From NCBI RefSeq assembly GCF_002288325.1, contig NZ_CP016780.1, forward strand, positions 310,001 to 374,000: 64,000 nt of DNA, read 5' to 3'. Position 1 is the stretch's first letter; each line of letters begins with the position of its first letter. The notes beneath the pieces were generated by a model. The model was not told the origin of the DNA, did no database searches, and worked only from the letters and a program-made list of their open reading frames with translations. A program made the translations under genes and the position numbers. Source of the stretch: Candidatus Planktophila lacus. Lineage in GTDB: Bacteria > Actinomycetota > Actinomycetes > Nanopelagicales > Nanopelagicaceae. This document shows, in pieces, positions 8,270-16,675 of this stretch.

Positions 8270-9610
8270 ATGACCGCAAAGGACCCTCTCCCGCAATCAC
8301 GACACTTGGCCACCGCTATTCCAGGGCCAAAGTCGCAGGAGTTAATTGCTCGTCGTAAAGAGGCAGTTTCAGCAGGTTTAGGTATGGCAATTCCCGCTTT
8401 TATCGAACGTGGTGAAGGTGCAATCCTGCAAGATGTAGATGGCAATCGCATTATCGATCTCGGTGCAGGAATAGGCGTAGTAAATGTTGGAAATGCCGCA
8501 CCTCGCGTTGTAGAACGTGTTGTTGACGCTGTGCAGGCGTTCACACATACAAACTTCACTACCGCTCCATATATGGGATACGTAGAAGTCTGCGAAGCGC
8601 TTAATCTTTTAACGCCAGGCACCCATAAAAAGAAATCTATTTTGCAAAACTCTGGCGCCGAAGCAGTTGAGAATGCGATCAAGATTGCGCGCCATTCAAC
8701 AAAGCGCCCAGCGATTATCGTCTTTGAGCATGCTTATCACGGTCGCACCAACTTGACTATGGCCCTTACCGCCAAGAATGTTCCTTACAAAGAAGGTTTT
8801 GGGCCATTTGCTAACGAGATTTATCGCATGCCGATGCCTTACTCATTCCACTATGAAGGCAATCTCGCAACGATGGCGCAAGATTACTTAGACATTGTTA
8901 CTTCAAAGATTGAAAAAGAAGTTGGCGCACATAATGTTGCAGCGATAATTATCGAACCAATCATGGGTGAAGGCGGATTCATCGTTCCACCTAAGGGTTT
9001 CTTGCCAGGTCTTTCAAAATTCGCAACCGAACATGGCATCGTCTTTATCGCTGATGAAGTGCAGACAGGTTTTGCGCGCACCGGCAATATGTTTGCCTGC
9101 GAAGATGAAGGCGTTGTACCTGACATGATCGTTACCGCAAAGGGAATCGCAGGTGGTTTGCCACTTGCCGCTGTTACTGCGCGCGCGGAAATTATGGATT
9201 CATCACATGTTGGTGGACTTGGCGGAACCTACGGTGGAAACCCAATCGCATGCGCTGCCGCCATTGGTGCTATCGAAACTATTGAAGAAGAAAAACTCGT
9301 CGAACGCGCCCGCCACATCGGAAAGATTCTTAACGAATCACTAACTGCGCTAGCCAAGAAATATCCAATCATCGGCGAAGTTCGCGGTCGTGGTGCAATG
9401 CAGGCGATCGAACTCGTTGAGGCCGGAACAAAGAACCCAAACCCTGCTGCCATGGCTGCGGTAATCAAGTATTGCCAGAGCAAAGGCGTTCTAATTCTTA
9501 CTGCCGGAACTTATGCCAACGTCATTCGCTTCTTGCCACCGATCGTCATCAGCGATGAATTGCTTAAGGATGCGCTCGACGTTCTGGAAGAAGCTTTCGC
9601 CACCCTCTAA
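8270..9610 (+). CDS. gabT: 4-aminobutyrate aminotransferase (class III)
   Basis: Protein of 446 aa, class III PLP aminotransferase. Visible sites are the phosphate-binding NSGAEAVENA (128-137), HGRTNLTMALTAK typical of GabT, D262 in IADEVQTGFARTG, and catalytic K291 in TAKGIAGGLPL. It moves the amino group of GABA (or a similar omega-amino acid) to 2-oxoglutarate, giving succinate semialdehyde. The divergent diamine-forming decarboxylase suggests a polyamine-to-GABA route, but no gabD lies beside it. Related omega-amino-acid transaminases cannot be fully excluded. Confidence 0.9.
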   Translation: MTAKDPLPQSRHLATAIPGPKSQELIARRKEAVSAGLGMAIPAFIERGEGAILQDVDGNRIIDLGAGIGVVNVGNAAPRVVERVVDAVQAFTHTNFTTAPYMGYVEVCEALNLLTPGTHKKKSILQNSGAEAVENAIKIARHSTKRPAIIVFEHAYHGRTNLTMALTAKNVPYKEGFGPFANEIYRMPMPYSFHYEGNLATMAQDYLDIVTSKIEKEVGAHNVAAIIIEPIMGEGGFIVPPKGFLPGLSKFATEHGIVFIADEVQTGFARTGNMFACEDEGVVPDMIVTAKGIAGGLPLAAVTARAEIMDSSHVGGLGGTYGGNPIACAAAIGAIETIEEEKLVERARHIGKILNESLTALAKKYPIIGEVRGRGAMQAIELVEAGTKNPNPAAMAAVIKYCQSKGVLILTAGTYANVIRFLPPIVISDELLKDALDVLEEAFATL

Positions 9611-9622
9611 ATTCACCCGCTT

Positions 9623-9683
9623 GCCTCACCCTATTAGGGTGATTTCTACTAGCCATTTCGCCCCTTCATGCCTCACCCTTAGG
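9623..9683 (+). promoter_or_regulatory. Palindrome and repeated half-sites upstream of the LuxR/MalT-type gene
   Basis: TCACCCTA (9626-9633) and TAGGGTGA (9635-9642) form a perfect 8-bp inverted repeat around one base. A truncated second copy, GCCTCACCCTTAGG (9670-9683), abuts the GTG start at 9685; the first copy reads GCCTCACCCTATTAGG (9623-9638). The hairpin could also end gabT transcription, but the repetition next to a regulator gene argues for an operator. Confidence 0.45.
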
Positions 9684-9684
9684 C

Positions 9685-12294
9685 GTGGCTCCACATCGCG
9701 TTAACTTGGGTCAACCCGCTGGGGTGATCCCTGGGGTGGGGCTCTCTCGCACCTTGCCTCCAGTATTGCCCCCAAACTTTCTATCTAGAAAAGAAATACT
9801 TGCTGAAGTTGCAATAGATCGTGCTGGCCTGACTTTGATTTCGGCGCCATCCGGATTCGGAAAATCATCGCTCGTAGCCGAGTATTTAACCAGCGTTAGC
9901 CACCCAGTTATTTGGTACACCGCAAGCGAACGTGATGGAAGTGCAGATTTTTACGCGCACCTACTGCAAGCAATAAGAAATGTTTTACCTGATTTCGCTC
10001 CTTGGTTCACGGGCCCTGAAGATATTTCTTCTCCTGATTTGCTTGGGAGAATCTTCGGCGAACTTGGAATTACAGGAAAACACTTTGTAATCGTTTTTGA
10101 TAGCAACAGAATGGCAATCGCAGATGATGAGGCCTTATCAAATCGAGTGATAGATCTTCTTCCACAAAATGTACATACAATTGTAATTCGACGGAATAGC
10201 CCAGCTGCCAACTATTCGAGTTTAACAAATATGCCAAATTTTAGGGCTTACGGATTAAATGATTTGAAGTTAAGAGACGAAGAAGTCGAACAGATAGCTA
10301 GATTTTATGGAATTTCCTCTGATGACGAAGAATCCTTCAAGATTCTCAATTCTGCTCGAGGTTGGCCGGCTGCGGTAAATCTCATTGCCTCAAATATAAG
10401 TAGAGGCGTAAAGATAAAGTCAGTGGAAGAAATTGGAAGCTATTCTGCGGAACCACTAAACTTAATTGTTGCCGAGTTATTACGATCACTTGATCCTACA
10501 GACCGCGAGATGCTTGAAACTCTCTCCATTTTCGAAGAGTTTTCTGTAGAAGCAGCAGAAATTGCGCTTCAAGATAAATTCTCACTGGCTAAATTAAATT
10601 CCTTTGCAACCGAGGCGCTATTTCTAATTCATACCTCTGATTCTGTTTACAAGTTTGCTCTAAATCCGTTAATACGGACATCGCTACTTTTACAGTCAAA
10701 ATCAAATAGCCAGGGTAGAAAAAATTTGCATTCGAGGTTGAGCAAGCACTTCCAAGATAAACAGGAGCATATAAAGTCTTTGCATCATGCCAAGGAATCT
10801 GGTGATGCATCGCAGTACCGTTCGCTCTTTCGCGAAAGTATGCGAAATCTAATTGCTACCGGACGAGGTAAAGAGTTGATTCAGATGTCCTCGATAGTCG
10901 GTGATACTTCACCTGTAGGGCTACTTAAGCGCCAGACCGTACAGCTAATCGGCTATGCAGCAGATTTTCAATATGAAAACGCACAGAGCCTCATGGGTGA
11001 AATGCGTTTTGCCGCTCGCGACTCCGAAATGGAGCCCTTCATAGACAAGTTTATTGCTGCTGTAAATATCTACATTGATTTCGCGCTTGGTCTGACAGAA
11101 GAGCTAGAGATTGATTATGGGAGAGTTCGCCGTGAAGATGATTCACCGCTAGATCTTGGTCTAGCCGATAAAATTTCAATTCTCCGCATAATGTCTGCCA
11201 AGGCAGTTATTTATGACAACTCAACTGAACTAGAGTCAATTCAAAAAGAAGCATATGAAATAGCTGGTAATGATAATTCGAATTTAGTTTTGTATTTGTT
11301 AAATGCTATTGAAGCATCAACCTTACTTAGTCGTGGAGAGTTTAAAGACGCTCTTCTAATTGCAAACAATGTGATTGCGCAAGCATCGCGATATGGATAC
11401 TCAGGAATTTTCGGCCCACTTGATGCGATGTATGTTCGGGCACGTTGTTTATTAGAATTTTCACAAGTCACCGAATGCATGACACTTTTTGAACAGATGA
11501 GAAACTTGGCTAATTCATGGTCACAACCGGTCTGGTGTTTCATAGCGGAGAGTTTCATAGCTCGAGATTTGGCGCTTAAAGGTAAGAGTCAGGCAGCGCT
11601 GGAAATAGTTCGTAGAGGTCGAGACCGCGCTGCTGCAATGCACCTTCGAAATGGTCTTATTACATATTGCGACTTGACTGAAATGTTTATCAAATACACG
11701 ATGAAAGACTGGGAACGTGTTGGTGTACTTCTGGGCCGCTTGCCCGACTTCCTAGTAGTACAGCGAATAAGACCAATCCACGCCCAGCAAACTGGAAGGA
11801 AATCTCCGGCCTTTGTAGTCTCTGAGCTTCCTAATCTGACTGCGAAAGATCAAATCTACAAATTGCTTTCAGAGACTGAGGAGAATATTGATAAAGAAAA
11901 GATTGCTGTTGAGTCGATGAAAAAGGCGCTTGAAATAGGCGCACGCGTTGGTGCTAAAGAGACTTTTTTGCGCCAGGATGTCGATATTCTGAATTTGATT
12001 ATAAAGATTGCCACCGAGAAACCCACCGTTTATCTGGAAGAGCTTGCCTCATTGATTACATGGCGCCTAAAGGAGAGGTCGGAAAAAACTGCAAGCCTTA
12101 ACGCCGCTCTAACCAAACGCGAATTAGAAATCTTGCGCCACTTGGCAACGGGGGCGCCGATAAGCGCGATTGCAACCAATCTCCATGTCTCGCTCAACAC
12201 AATGAAGACCCACCTAAAAAATGTTTATCGCAAAATTGGTGCATCAGGTCGGGATGAGGCTGTTGCTAAGGCGAAGAGCCTTTATATTCTCTAG
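9685..12294 (+). CDS. MalT-type (LAL) LuxR-family transcriptional regulator with STAND ATPase
   Basis: Large regulator of 869 aa. The N-terminal NTPase module has Walker A SAPSGFGKSS (K60) and a Walker B-like HFVIVFDSN. A long helical middle (about 330-780) resembles the TPR-like sensor of MalT. The C-terminal LuxR helix-turn-helix spans about 805-865 (LTKRELEILRHLATG, then NTMKTHLKNVYRKIGA). Such proteins bind an inducer, oligomerise with ATP and activate catabolic genes. The GTG start at 9685 is tentative: the conserved region begins near SRTLPPVLPP (21-30), so a shorter form is possible. Palindromes upstream may be its own operator; the inducer is unknown. Confidence 0.85.
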   Translation: MAPHRVNLGQPAGVIPGVGLSRTLPPVLPPNFLSRKEILAEVAIDRAGLTLISAPSGFGKSSLVAEYLTSVSHPVIWYTASERDGSADFYAHLLQAIRNVLPDFAPWFTGPEDISSPDLLGRIFGELGITGKHFVIVFDSNRMAIADDEALSNRVIDLLPQNVHTIVIRRNSPAANYSSLTNMPNFRAYGLNDLKLRDEEVEQIARFYGISSDDEESFKILNSARGWPAAVNLIASNISRGVKIKSVEEIGSYSAEPLNLIVAELLRSLDPTDREMLETLSIFEEFSVEAAEIALQDKFSLAKLNSFATEALFLIHTSDSVYKFALNPLIRTSLLLQSKSNSQGRKNLHSRLSKHFQDKQEHIKSLHHAKESGDASQYRSLFRESMRNLIATGRGKELIQMSSIVGDTSPVGLLKRQTVQLIGYAADFQYENAQSLMGEMRFAARDSEMEPFIDKFIAAVNIYIDFALGLTEELEIDYGRVRREDDSPLDLGLADKISILRIMSAKAVIYDNSTELESIQKEAYEIAGNDNSNLVLYLLNAIEASTLLSRGEFKDALLIANNVIAQASRYGYSGIFGPLDAMYVRARCLLEFSQVTECMTLFEQMRNLANSWSQPVWCFIAESFIARDLALKGKSQAALEIVRRGRDRAAAMHLRNGLITYCDLTEMFIKYTMKDWERVGVLLGRLPDFLVVQRIRPIHAQQTGRKSPAFVVSELPNLTAKDQIYKLLSETEENIDKEKIAVESMKKALEIGARVGAKETFLRQDVDILNLIIKIATEKPTVYLEELASLITWRLKERSEKTASLNAALTKRELEILRHLATGAPISAIATNLHVSLNTMKTHLKNVYRKIGASGRDEAVAKAKSLYIL

Positions 12295-12306
12295 ATGGAC
12301 CTCACC

Positions 12307-12312
12307 TATACT
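12307..12312 (+). promoter_or_regulatory. Leaderless -10 element for the TRIC-family gene
   Basis: TATACT, 6 nt, then GTG 12319; it supports the GTG start. Confidence 0.55.
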
Positions 12313-12318
12313 TATTGA

Positions 12319-12930
12319 GTGGATTTAGAACTTTTAGTTAATCTCCTTGACCTAGCTGGCACCTTTGCCTTTGCTTTAGTTGGTGCGCGTATCGCCGCTG
12401 ATAAAGGTTTGGATTACGGCGGCATCGCATTTATCGCAGCCATTGCCTCGCTTTCTGGCGGAACATTCCGCAACCTGCTTCTGGGGGAGCGCCCACCTTG
12501 GGTTTTACACACTTGGTTATTTGCAGGCGTTGTAATTGCAGTGTTAATTACTTTGGCAATTCAGAGAACAAGTCCAGTCGGTCGATTGGTACTTACTCTC
12601 GACACTATTGGCTTAGCGGTTTGTTCGGTATCAGGTGCGCAATTTGCACTGACACATGGAGCACCATTTGTGGCTGCAGTATTTCTTGGCCTTATCGGAG
12701 CAGTAACTGGTGGGTTGCTGCGAGATGTACTTTGCCAAGTTGAGCCAGTTTTGCTGCACCGTGAAACCATAGGAACATCTTGTTTAGCGGGATCACTTGT
12801 CTATGTCACAGGCGACTACTTTGAATTGAACTCTGGTTTTGTCGCGCTATCAGCAGGTCTAGTCGTCATCATTGTTCGCGAACTTTCTATCCGCTTTGAC
12901 TGGCATCTGCCAAAGGTGGGCGCGCGTTAA
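12319..12930 (+). CDS. TRIC-family (UPF0126) trimeric cation channel protein
   Basis: Membrane protein of 203 aa made of two UPF0126 repeats, with about seven helices. The repeated family motif is visible twice: DLAGTFAFALVGARIA...SLSGGTFRNLLLGE in the first half and LDTIGLAVCSVSGA...GAVTGGLLRDVLCQ in the second. Prokaryotic members form trimeric potassium-permeable channels; their physiological role is unsettled. It starts at GTG with a leaderless promoter, and the next gene begins directly after its stop. Confidence 0.85.
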   Translation: MDLELLVNLLDLAGTFAFALVGARIAADKGLDYGGIAFIAAIASLSGGTFRNLLLGERPPWVLHTWLFAGVVIAVLITLAIQRTSPVGRLVLTLDTIGLAVCSVSGAQFALTHGAPFVAAVFLGLIGAVTGGLLRDVLCQVEPVLLHRETIGTSCLAGSLVYVTGDYFELNSGFVALSAGLVVIIVRELSIRFDWHLPKVGAR

Positions 12931-13494
12931 GTGCATCTGAAGCAACCCGTTATCTCGACTGCAAGACTTGAGCTTCACCATATTGCAGCTGATCGACTGA
13001 TTGATCTCTTTGAAAAGCGTGACGATACTTTTGCGCTTCGTGGCGAGACTTTCACCAATCCGCTTCGTAATTTGATTGATTTTCAAGGACCACTTGCCTG
13101 GCGTGTGCCGCAAGTAAAGGCAGATCCGGCAACCAATAAATGGTTTGTTCGTTGGATTGTTCTAAAGGAAAATCGCGAAATTATCGGTAGCACCAGTTTT
13201 CATGGCGCTCCAGATGAGCAGGGAATGATGGAGATCGGCCTTGGAATAGAGAGCCAATACCAGAACCAGGGTTACGCGAAAGAAGCGTTGCTCGGCATGT
13301 GGCGCTGGGTCTTAACTTTTCCCGAAGTGAAGACGCTGCGATACACGGTAAGTCCTGAAAATCTTCCCTCAATAGCAGTCATCAAATACTTCGGTTTTGA
13401 CTTTAAGGGACAGCAGATTGATGAAGAAGATGGTCCGGAAGATATTTACGAGATGGATCGCGAAACTTTCCTAAAAAAGTGGGGCGCTAACTAA
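12931..13494 (+). CDS. GNAT acetyltransferase (RimJ/RimL-like)
   Basis: Protein of 187 aa. The start is GTG 12931, immediately after the TAA of the TRIC gene, implying coupled translation. It has the RimJ-type layout: opening ISTARLELHHI, then EIIGSTSFHG, and an acetyl-CoA loop GLGIESQYQNQGYAKEALLG. The C-terminal part ENLPSIAVIKYFGFDFKG matches the NxxSxxxxxKxGF motif. The substrate (a protein N-terminus or small molecule) cannot be told. Its end overlaps the convergent tgt gene by 4 bases. Confidence 0.75.
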   Translation: MHLKQPVISTARLELHHIAADRLIDLFEKRDDTFALRGETFTNPLRNLIDFQGPLAWRVPQVKADPATNKWFVRWIVLKENREIIGSTSFHGAPDEQGMMEIGLGIESQYQNQGYAKEALLGMWRWVLTFPEVKTLRYTVSPENLPSIAVIKYFGFDFKGQQIDEEDGPEDIYEMDRETFLKKWGAN

Positions 13495-14744
13495 TCGCGA
13501 GATTGACCAGATCTATGGGTGTAACGCCCTAAGAATTCTTTCTTCATATCTATAAAGTTTCCATCAATGAGCGCCTGACGCATCTGATCTACTAAGCGAA
13601 CCACAAAACGTTCATTGTGGATCGTTGCCAGAGTTGCGGCAACCATCTCTTTACCGCGGAATAAGTGGCACAGGTAAGCGCGTGTGAAATTAGTGCAGGT
13701 GTAACAATCGCATTCGTCATCAATAGGGTTGAAGTCGCGCACATATGGTGCGTTAGAGAGGTTAAATCGCCCCTGCATTGTGTAGACGGCGCTAGAGCGC
13801 GCGATACGTGATGCAAGTACGCAGTCAAATGTATCTACGCCATTTTCAACACCGACAAATAAATCTTCAGGTGCGCCTATGCCGAGTAAGTGTTTCGGCT
13901 TATCTTCAGGCAAGGTGCTATTTACCCAACCAACGATTGTGCCAAGGGATGATTTATCGAGAGCTCCACCAATACCGAATCCATCGAATTCGATTCCGGA
14001 AGATGACATTGTGCCTAAATCATTCGCTGCTTTCTTGCGGAGATCTTCATATTGCGCACCTTGAATAACGCCAAAGAGCGCCTGGTATGGCTTATCGCTA
14101 CGGACATCAGTTAAACGCTTATGTTCATCTAAGCAGCGGATCGCCCAGTCGTAGGTGCGCTCCATCGCCAGCTCTTGATAAGGACGAGTGTTATGTAGCG
14201 TTGTGCATTCATCGAAAGCGAAGATTATGTCGGCACCAATTTTATGTTGGATCTGCATCGATATTTCCGCGGTAAAGCGATGCATCGAACCATCGAGGTG
14301 CGATTTAAATGTAACTCCATCATCATCTACATGGGCTAAACGCTCTTTATTTCCAGCGATAACTTGATCTGATCGGAAAGTCTTGGCATCCATCGCCAAG
14401 ACTTTTTTAAATCCAACCCCCAGTGAGAGAACTTGAAAACCGCCGCTATCGGTAAAGGTTGGCCCTGGCCAACTCATAAATTGGGCTAAGCCACCTGCCT
14501 CATCTAAAACATCAGGGCCGGGCTGTAAATAGAGGTGATAAGCATTGGCCAATAAAGCTTGTGCGCCAAGATCTTGCATCGCTGCAGGTAGAACTGCTTT
14601 AACTGTCGCCTTTGTGCCAACTGGAATAAATGCTGGAGTTTGAATATCGCCATGTGGAGTAGAAAGTGTGCCAACGCGCGCCAGAGAATTTTCTGCGCTC
14701 TTCTTTATCTCAAATGAGAAGTTTTTTGCTGCTGGAGTCGACAC
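13491..14744 (-). CDS. tgt: tRNA-guanine transglycosylase
   Basis: Protein of 417 aa. It exchanges guanine 34 for a queuosine precursor in GUN-anticodon tRNAs such as Asn, Asp, His and Tyr. The substrate pocket DSGGFQVLSLG, the catalytic Asp region DTFDCVLASRIAR, and the zinc site CDCYTC with a later His (AYLCHLFRGKE) are present. The start is GTG 14744; GACAAT on the minus strand lies 7 nt upstream, a possible leaderless -10. No queuosine biosynthesis genes are nearby, so it may use salvaged queuine or preQ1. Confidence 0.94.
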   Translation of the reverse strand: MSTPAAKNFSFEIKKSAENSLARVGTLSTPHGDIQTPAFIPVGTKATVKAVLPAAMQDLGAQALLANAYHLYLQPGPDVLDEAGGLAQFMSWPGPTFTDSGGFQVLSLGVGFKKVLAMDAKTFRSDQVIAGNKERLAHVDDDGVTFKSHLDGSMHRFTAEISMQIQHKIGADIIFAFDECTTLHNTRPYQELAMERTYDWAIRCLDEHKRLTDVRSDKPYQALFGVIQGAQYEDLRKKAANDLGTMSSSGIEFDGFGIGGALDKSSLGTIVGWVNSTLPEDKPKHLLGIGAPEDLFVGVENGVDTFDCVLASRIARSSAVYTMQGRFNLSNAPYVRDFNPIDDECDCYTCTNFTRAYLCHLFRGKEMVAATLATIHNERFVVRLVDQMRQALIDGNFIDMKKEFLGRYTHRSGQSRD

Positions 14745-14764
14745 AAGCGTTATTGTCTCAGATA

Positions 14765-14770
14765 TAGACT
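14765..14770 (+). promoter_or_regulatory. Leaderless -10 element for the MFS gene
   Basis: TAGACT, 6 nt, then ATG 14777. Confidence 0.5.
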
Positions 14771-14776
14771 GCCCTG

Positions 14777-16018
14777 ATGTTCGCAGGAAAAGCGCCCTTT
14801 CAAGAGTTCACTTCTCTTTTAAATCCGCATTCGCGACGCATTGTTGCGGGAATCGCTCTCAGCGCCATTGGTCGCGGAATGACGCTCTCGTTGTTAATGG
14901 TCTATCTCCACGATATCCGCGGATTTTCTATCGCATTTGGTGGAGTCGTAATGGCATGGGGCGCGCTCTTTGGGATTATCTGCACCCCACCACTTGGATC
15001 GCTGGTGGATCGCATCGGACCAAAGATCGTGATGCTTGCCGGCCTTGTTATATCTGGTCTTTCAGCCCTTGCCTTCGCATTTGTTACAACTCAAGCACAT
15101 GCGTTAATTGCAATAACTCTCTTCGCATTTGGTGGTCAATGTGTTTGGCCTTCGCAGATGGTGATTTTGACGCGGGTTACACCGATAAAAGATCGCACCA
15201 AGATCTTCGGCTTTAACTTTATGTTGATGAACCTTGGTCTCGGTGTCGGTGGATTTATATCGGCTCTGATTATTCGTGAAGATTCAATTCTTTCTTATCA
15301 AATTATGTACTTTATTGATTCACTAACTTACTTTGTCTTTATCTTCTTTATTTGGGGACTTAACACCCCTCATGCAGGCAAGTATGTTGCGAAAGAGCAT
15401 GAGCCCGAGAAGGGGAGCTATCGAGAGCTATTTGCGATTAAAGAGTTGTCGATCCTGACTATCGCAGGAATTATTCTCTTAACTTTTGGATATGGACCGC
15501 TGCAATCAGGGCTTCCAATTTATGCCACGCAATATCTTGATTTAGCACCTAACTGGCTGGGGATTATCTTTGGGGTAAATACCTTTGCCATCGTGGCTTT
15601 CCAACCGTTAGTTTTAAAGCTAATCGCGAATTATTCTAAGTACAGCGCGCTGATTGCGGTGGCAATTATTTGGGCGCTTTCTTGGCTGGCCGTTGGTATC
15701 TCGCCATACCTTTCAATGTTTATGGCCGGTATCGCACTTTGTGTTAGCCAATTAATCTTCGCCTTTGGTGAGATGGTCCATGCACCAACTAGCCCGGCGT
15801 TGACGCAAGAACTTGCTCCCGAACATATCCGCGGTCGCGCAAGTGCGCTAACTAGTTTGCAGTGGGGAATTTCTGGAATTGCAGGTCCCGCCGTTGCCGG
15901 GTTAATGATCGGTGCAAATCTAGAACAGCTCTGGGTCTTAACAATGGCTATAGGCGTTCTAGCGCCAATACCTTTATTTACTTACTTAAAGCGCACCACA
16001 AATAAGGCAAAGAAATAG
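14777..16018 (+). CDS. MFS transporter (MdtH/EmrD-like efflux type)
   Basis: Membrane protein of 413 aa with 12 predicted helices. The MFS loop 2-3 motif is GSLVDRIGPKIVMLAG, and DRTKIFGFNFMLMNLG lies in the fourth-fifth helix region. It resembles proton-driven exporters such as MdtH-type carriers. The substrate is unknown and the neighbours give no clue. Its stop codon lies inside a long hairpin shared with the convergent lipoprotein gene. Confidence 0.8.
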   Translation: MFAGKAPFQEFTSLLNPHSRRIVAGIALSAIGRGMTLSLLMVYLHDIRGFSIAFGGVVMAWGALFGIICTPPLGSLVDRIGPKIVMLAGLVISGLSALAFAFVTTQAHALIAITLFAFGGQCVWPSQMVILTRVTPIKDRTKIFGFNFMLMNLGLGVGGFISALIIREDSILSYQIMYFIDSLTYFVFIFFIWGLNTPHAGKYVAKEHEPEKGSYRELFAIKELSILTIAGIILLTFGYGPLQSGLPIYATQYLDLAPNWLGIIFGVNTFAIVAFQPLVLKLIANYSKYSALIAVAIIWALSWLAVGISPYLSMFMAGIALCVSQLIFAFGEMVHAPTSPALTQELAPEHIRGRASALTSLQWGISGIAGPAVAGLMIGANLEQLWVLTMAIGVLAPIPLFTYLKRTTNKAKK

Positions 16019-16048
16019 CCCGCCCACGCAGATTGCGTGAACGGGCTA
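16016..16048. terminator. Bidirectional hairpin between the MFS and lipoprotein genes
   Basis: Outer stem TAGCCCG / CGGGCTA (16016-16022 with 16042-16048) and inner stem CACGCA / TGCGTG (16025-16030 with 16034-16039). T-rich bases follow on the plus strand. It separates two convergent genes and contains the MFS stop codon. Confidence 0.75.
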
Positions 16049-16061
16049 CTTATTTAATTAT

Positions 16062-16607
16062 TTAAGCGAGTTTTCCAGCCACTTCTATCAAAGTAGTTAC
16101 TCCATTTGAAAGAGTTACTGAGATTTCTTCTCCACCCTTACCTGGGCAAGAAAGTCCCCAAGAGAACTTGGCAGATGCACCTGGAGCAAGCGGAGTAATT
16201 GGTGCGCCCTCCATCTGGTTATCGCCATCAAAGATATCGACGCATTCGCCAGTGGTTGTTGAACCCTTAACGATTAGCGTTGCTAAATCTAAATCTGCAG
16301 CAGAGCCATTTTCAACGGTTACATTGAAGCGTTCATTGATCTGACCTGGGAGCATTCCTGATGCAAATTTTCCTGGTGTGAAGCTAGCAGGTGAGGAAAG
16401 TGTGTAACTGACCTTATCTGGCGTCACAACTGGCGCATCAAAACCACCAGATGCCTGTGGCGCTTCCTCAACTTCGGTTACGAGTGATTGGTCATCAACT
16501 TGAGCAACCTCATCGCCGCCACATGCAGTGAGCGTTAATGCGAGGGCAAAGGCGATTCCGGCTGGTACAAATTTAGATCCAGCGCGGGAAGATTTAACGG
16601 TAAACAT
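16062..16607 (-). CDS. Predicted lipoprotein with a DUF4352-like fold
   Basis: Protein of 181 aa starting at ATG 16607, which has a good GGAGG site; a TTG four codons earlier overlaps that site and is rejected. The N-terminal signal ends in a lipobox LTAC followed by GGDE, so it is anchored to the outer membrane face by a diacylglyceryl cysteine. The mature part is acidic at first and then beta-rich. The stretch on extracellular ligand-like motifs (INERFNVTVENGSAADLDLATLIVKGS) resembles immunoglobulin-like DUF4352 or DUF11-type domains. Function unknown. Confidence 0.75.
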   Translation of the reverse strand: MFTVKSSRAGSKFVPAGIAFALALTLTACGGDEVAQVDDQSLVTEVEEAPQASGGFDAPVVTPDKVSYTLSSPASFTPGKFASGMLPGQINERFNVTVENGSAADLDLATLIVKGSTTTGECVDIFDGDNQMEGAPITPLAPGASAKFSWGLSCPGKGGEEISVTLSNGVTTLIEVAGKLA

Positions 16608-16662
16608 TGAGGCCTCCAAGAGAAATTTCAGTATGCAGGTGACTATTTACTAGCCATAAGTA

Positions 16663-16668
16663 TAGAGT
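16663..16668 (+). promoter_or_regulatory. Leaderless -10 element for dppC
   Basis: TAGAGT (within TATAGAGT), 7 nt, then ATG 16676. Confidence 0.45.
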
Positions 16669-16675
16669 AGCCCGC

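Noticed and set aside
14668-15216. Plus-strand frame across the tgt start and the MFS gene
   Set aside because: It crosses a divergent promoter and two confident genes in other frames; Cys/Ser-rich as expected of a shadow frame.
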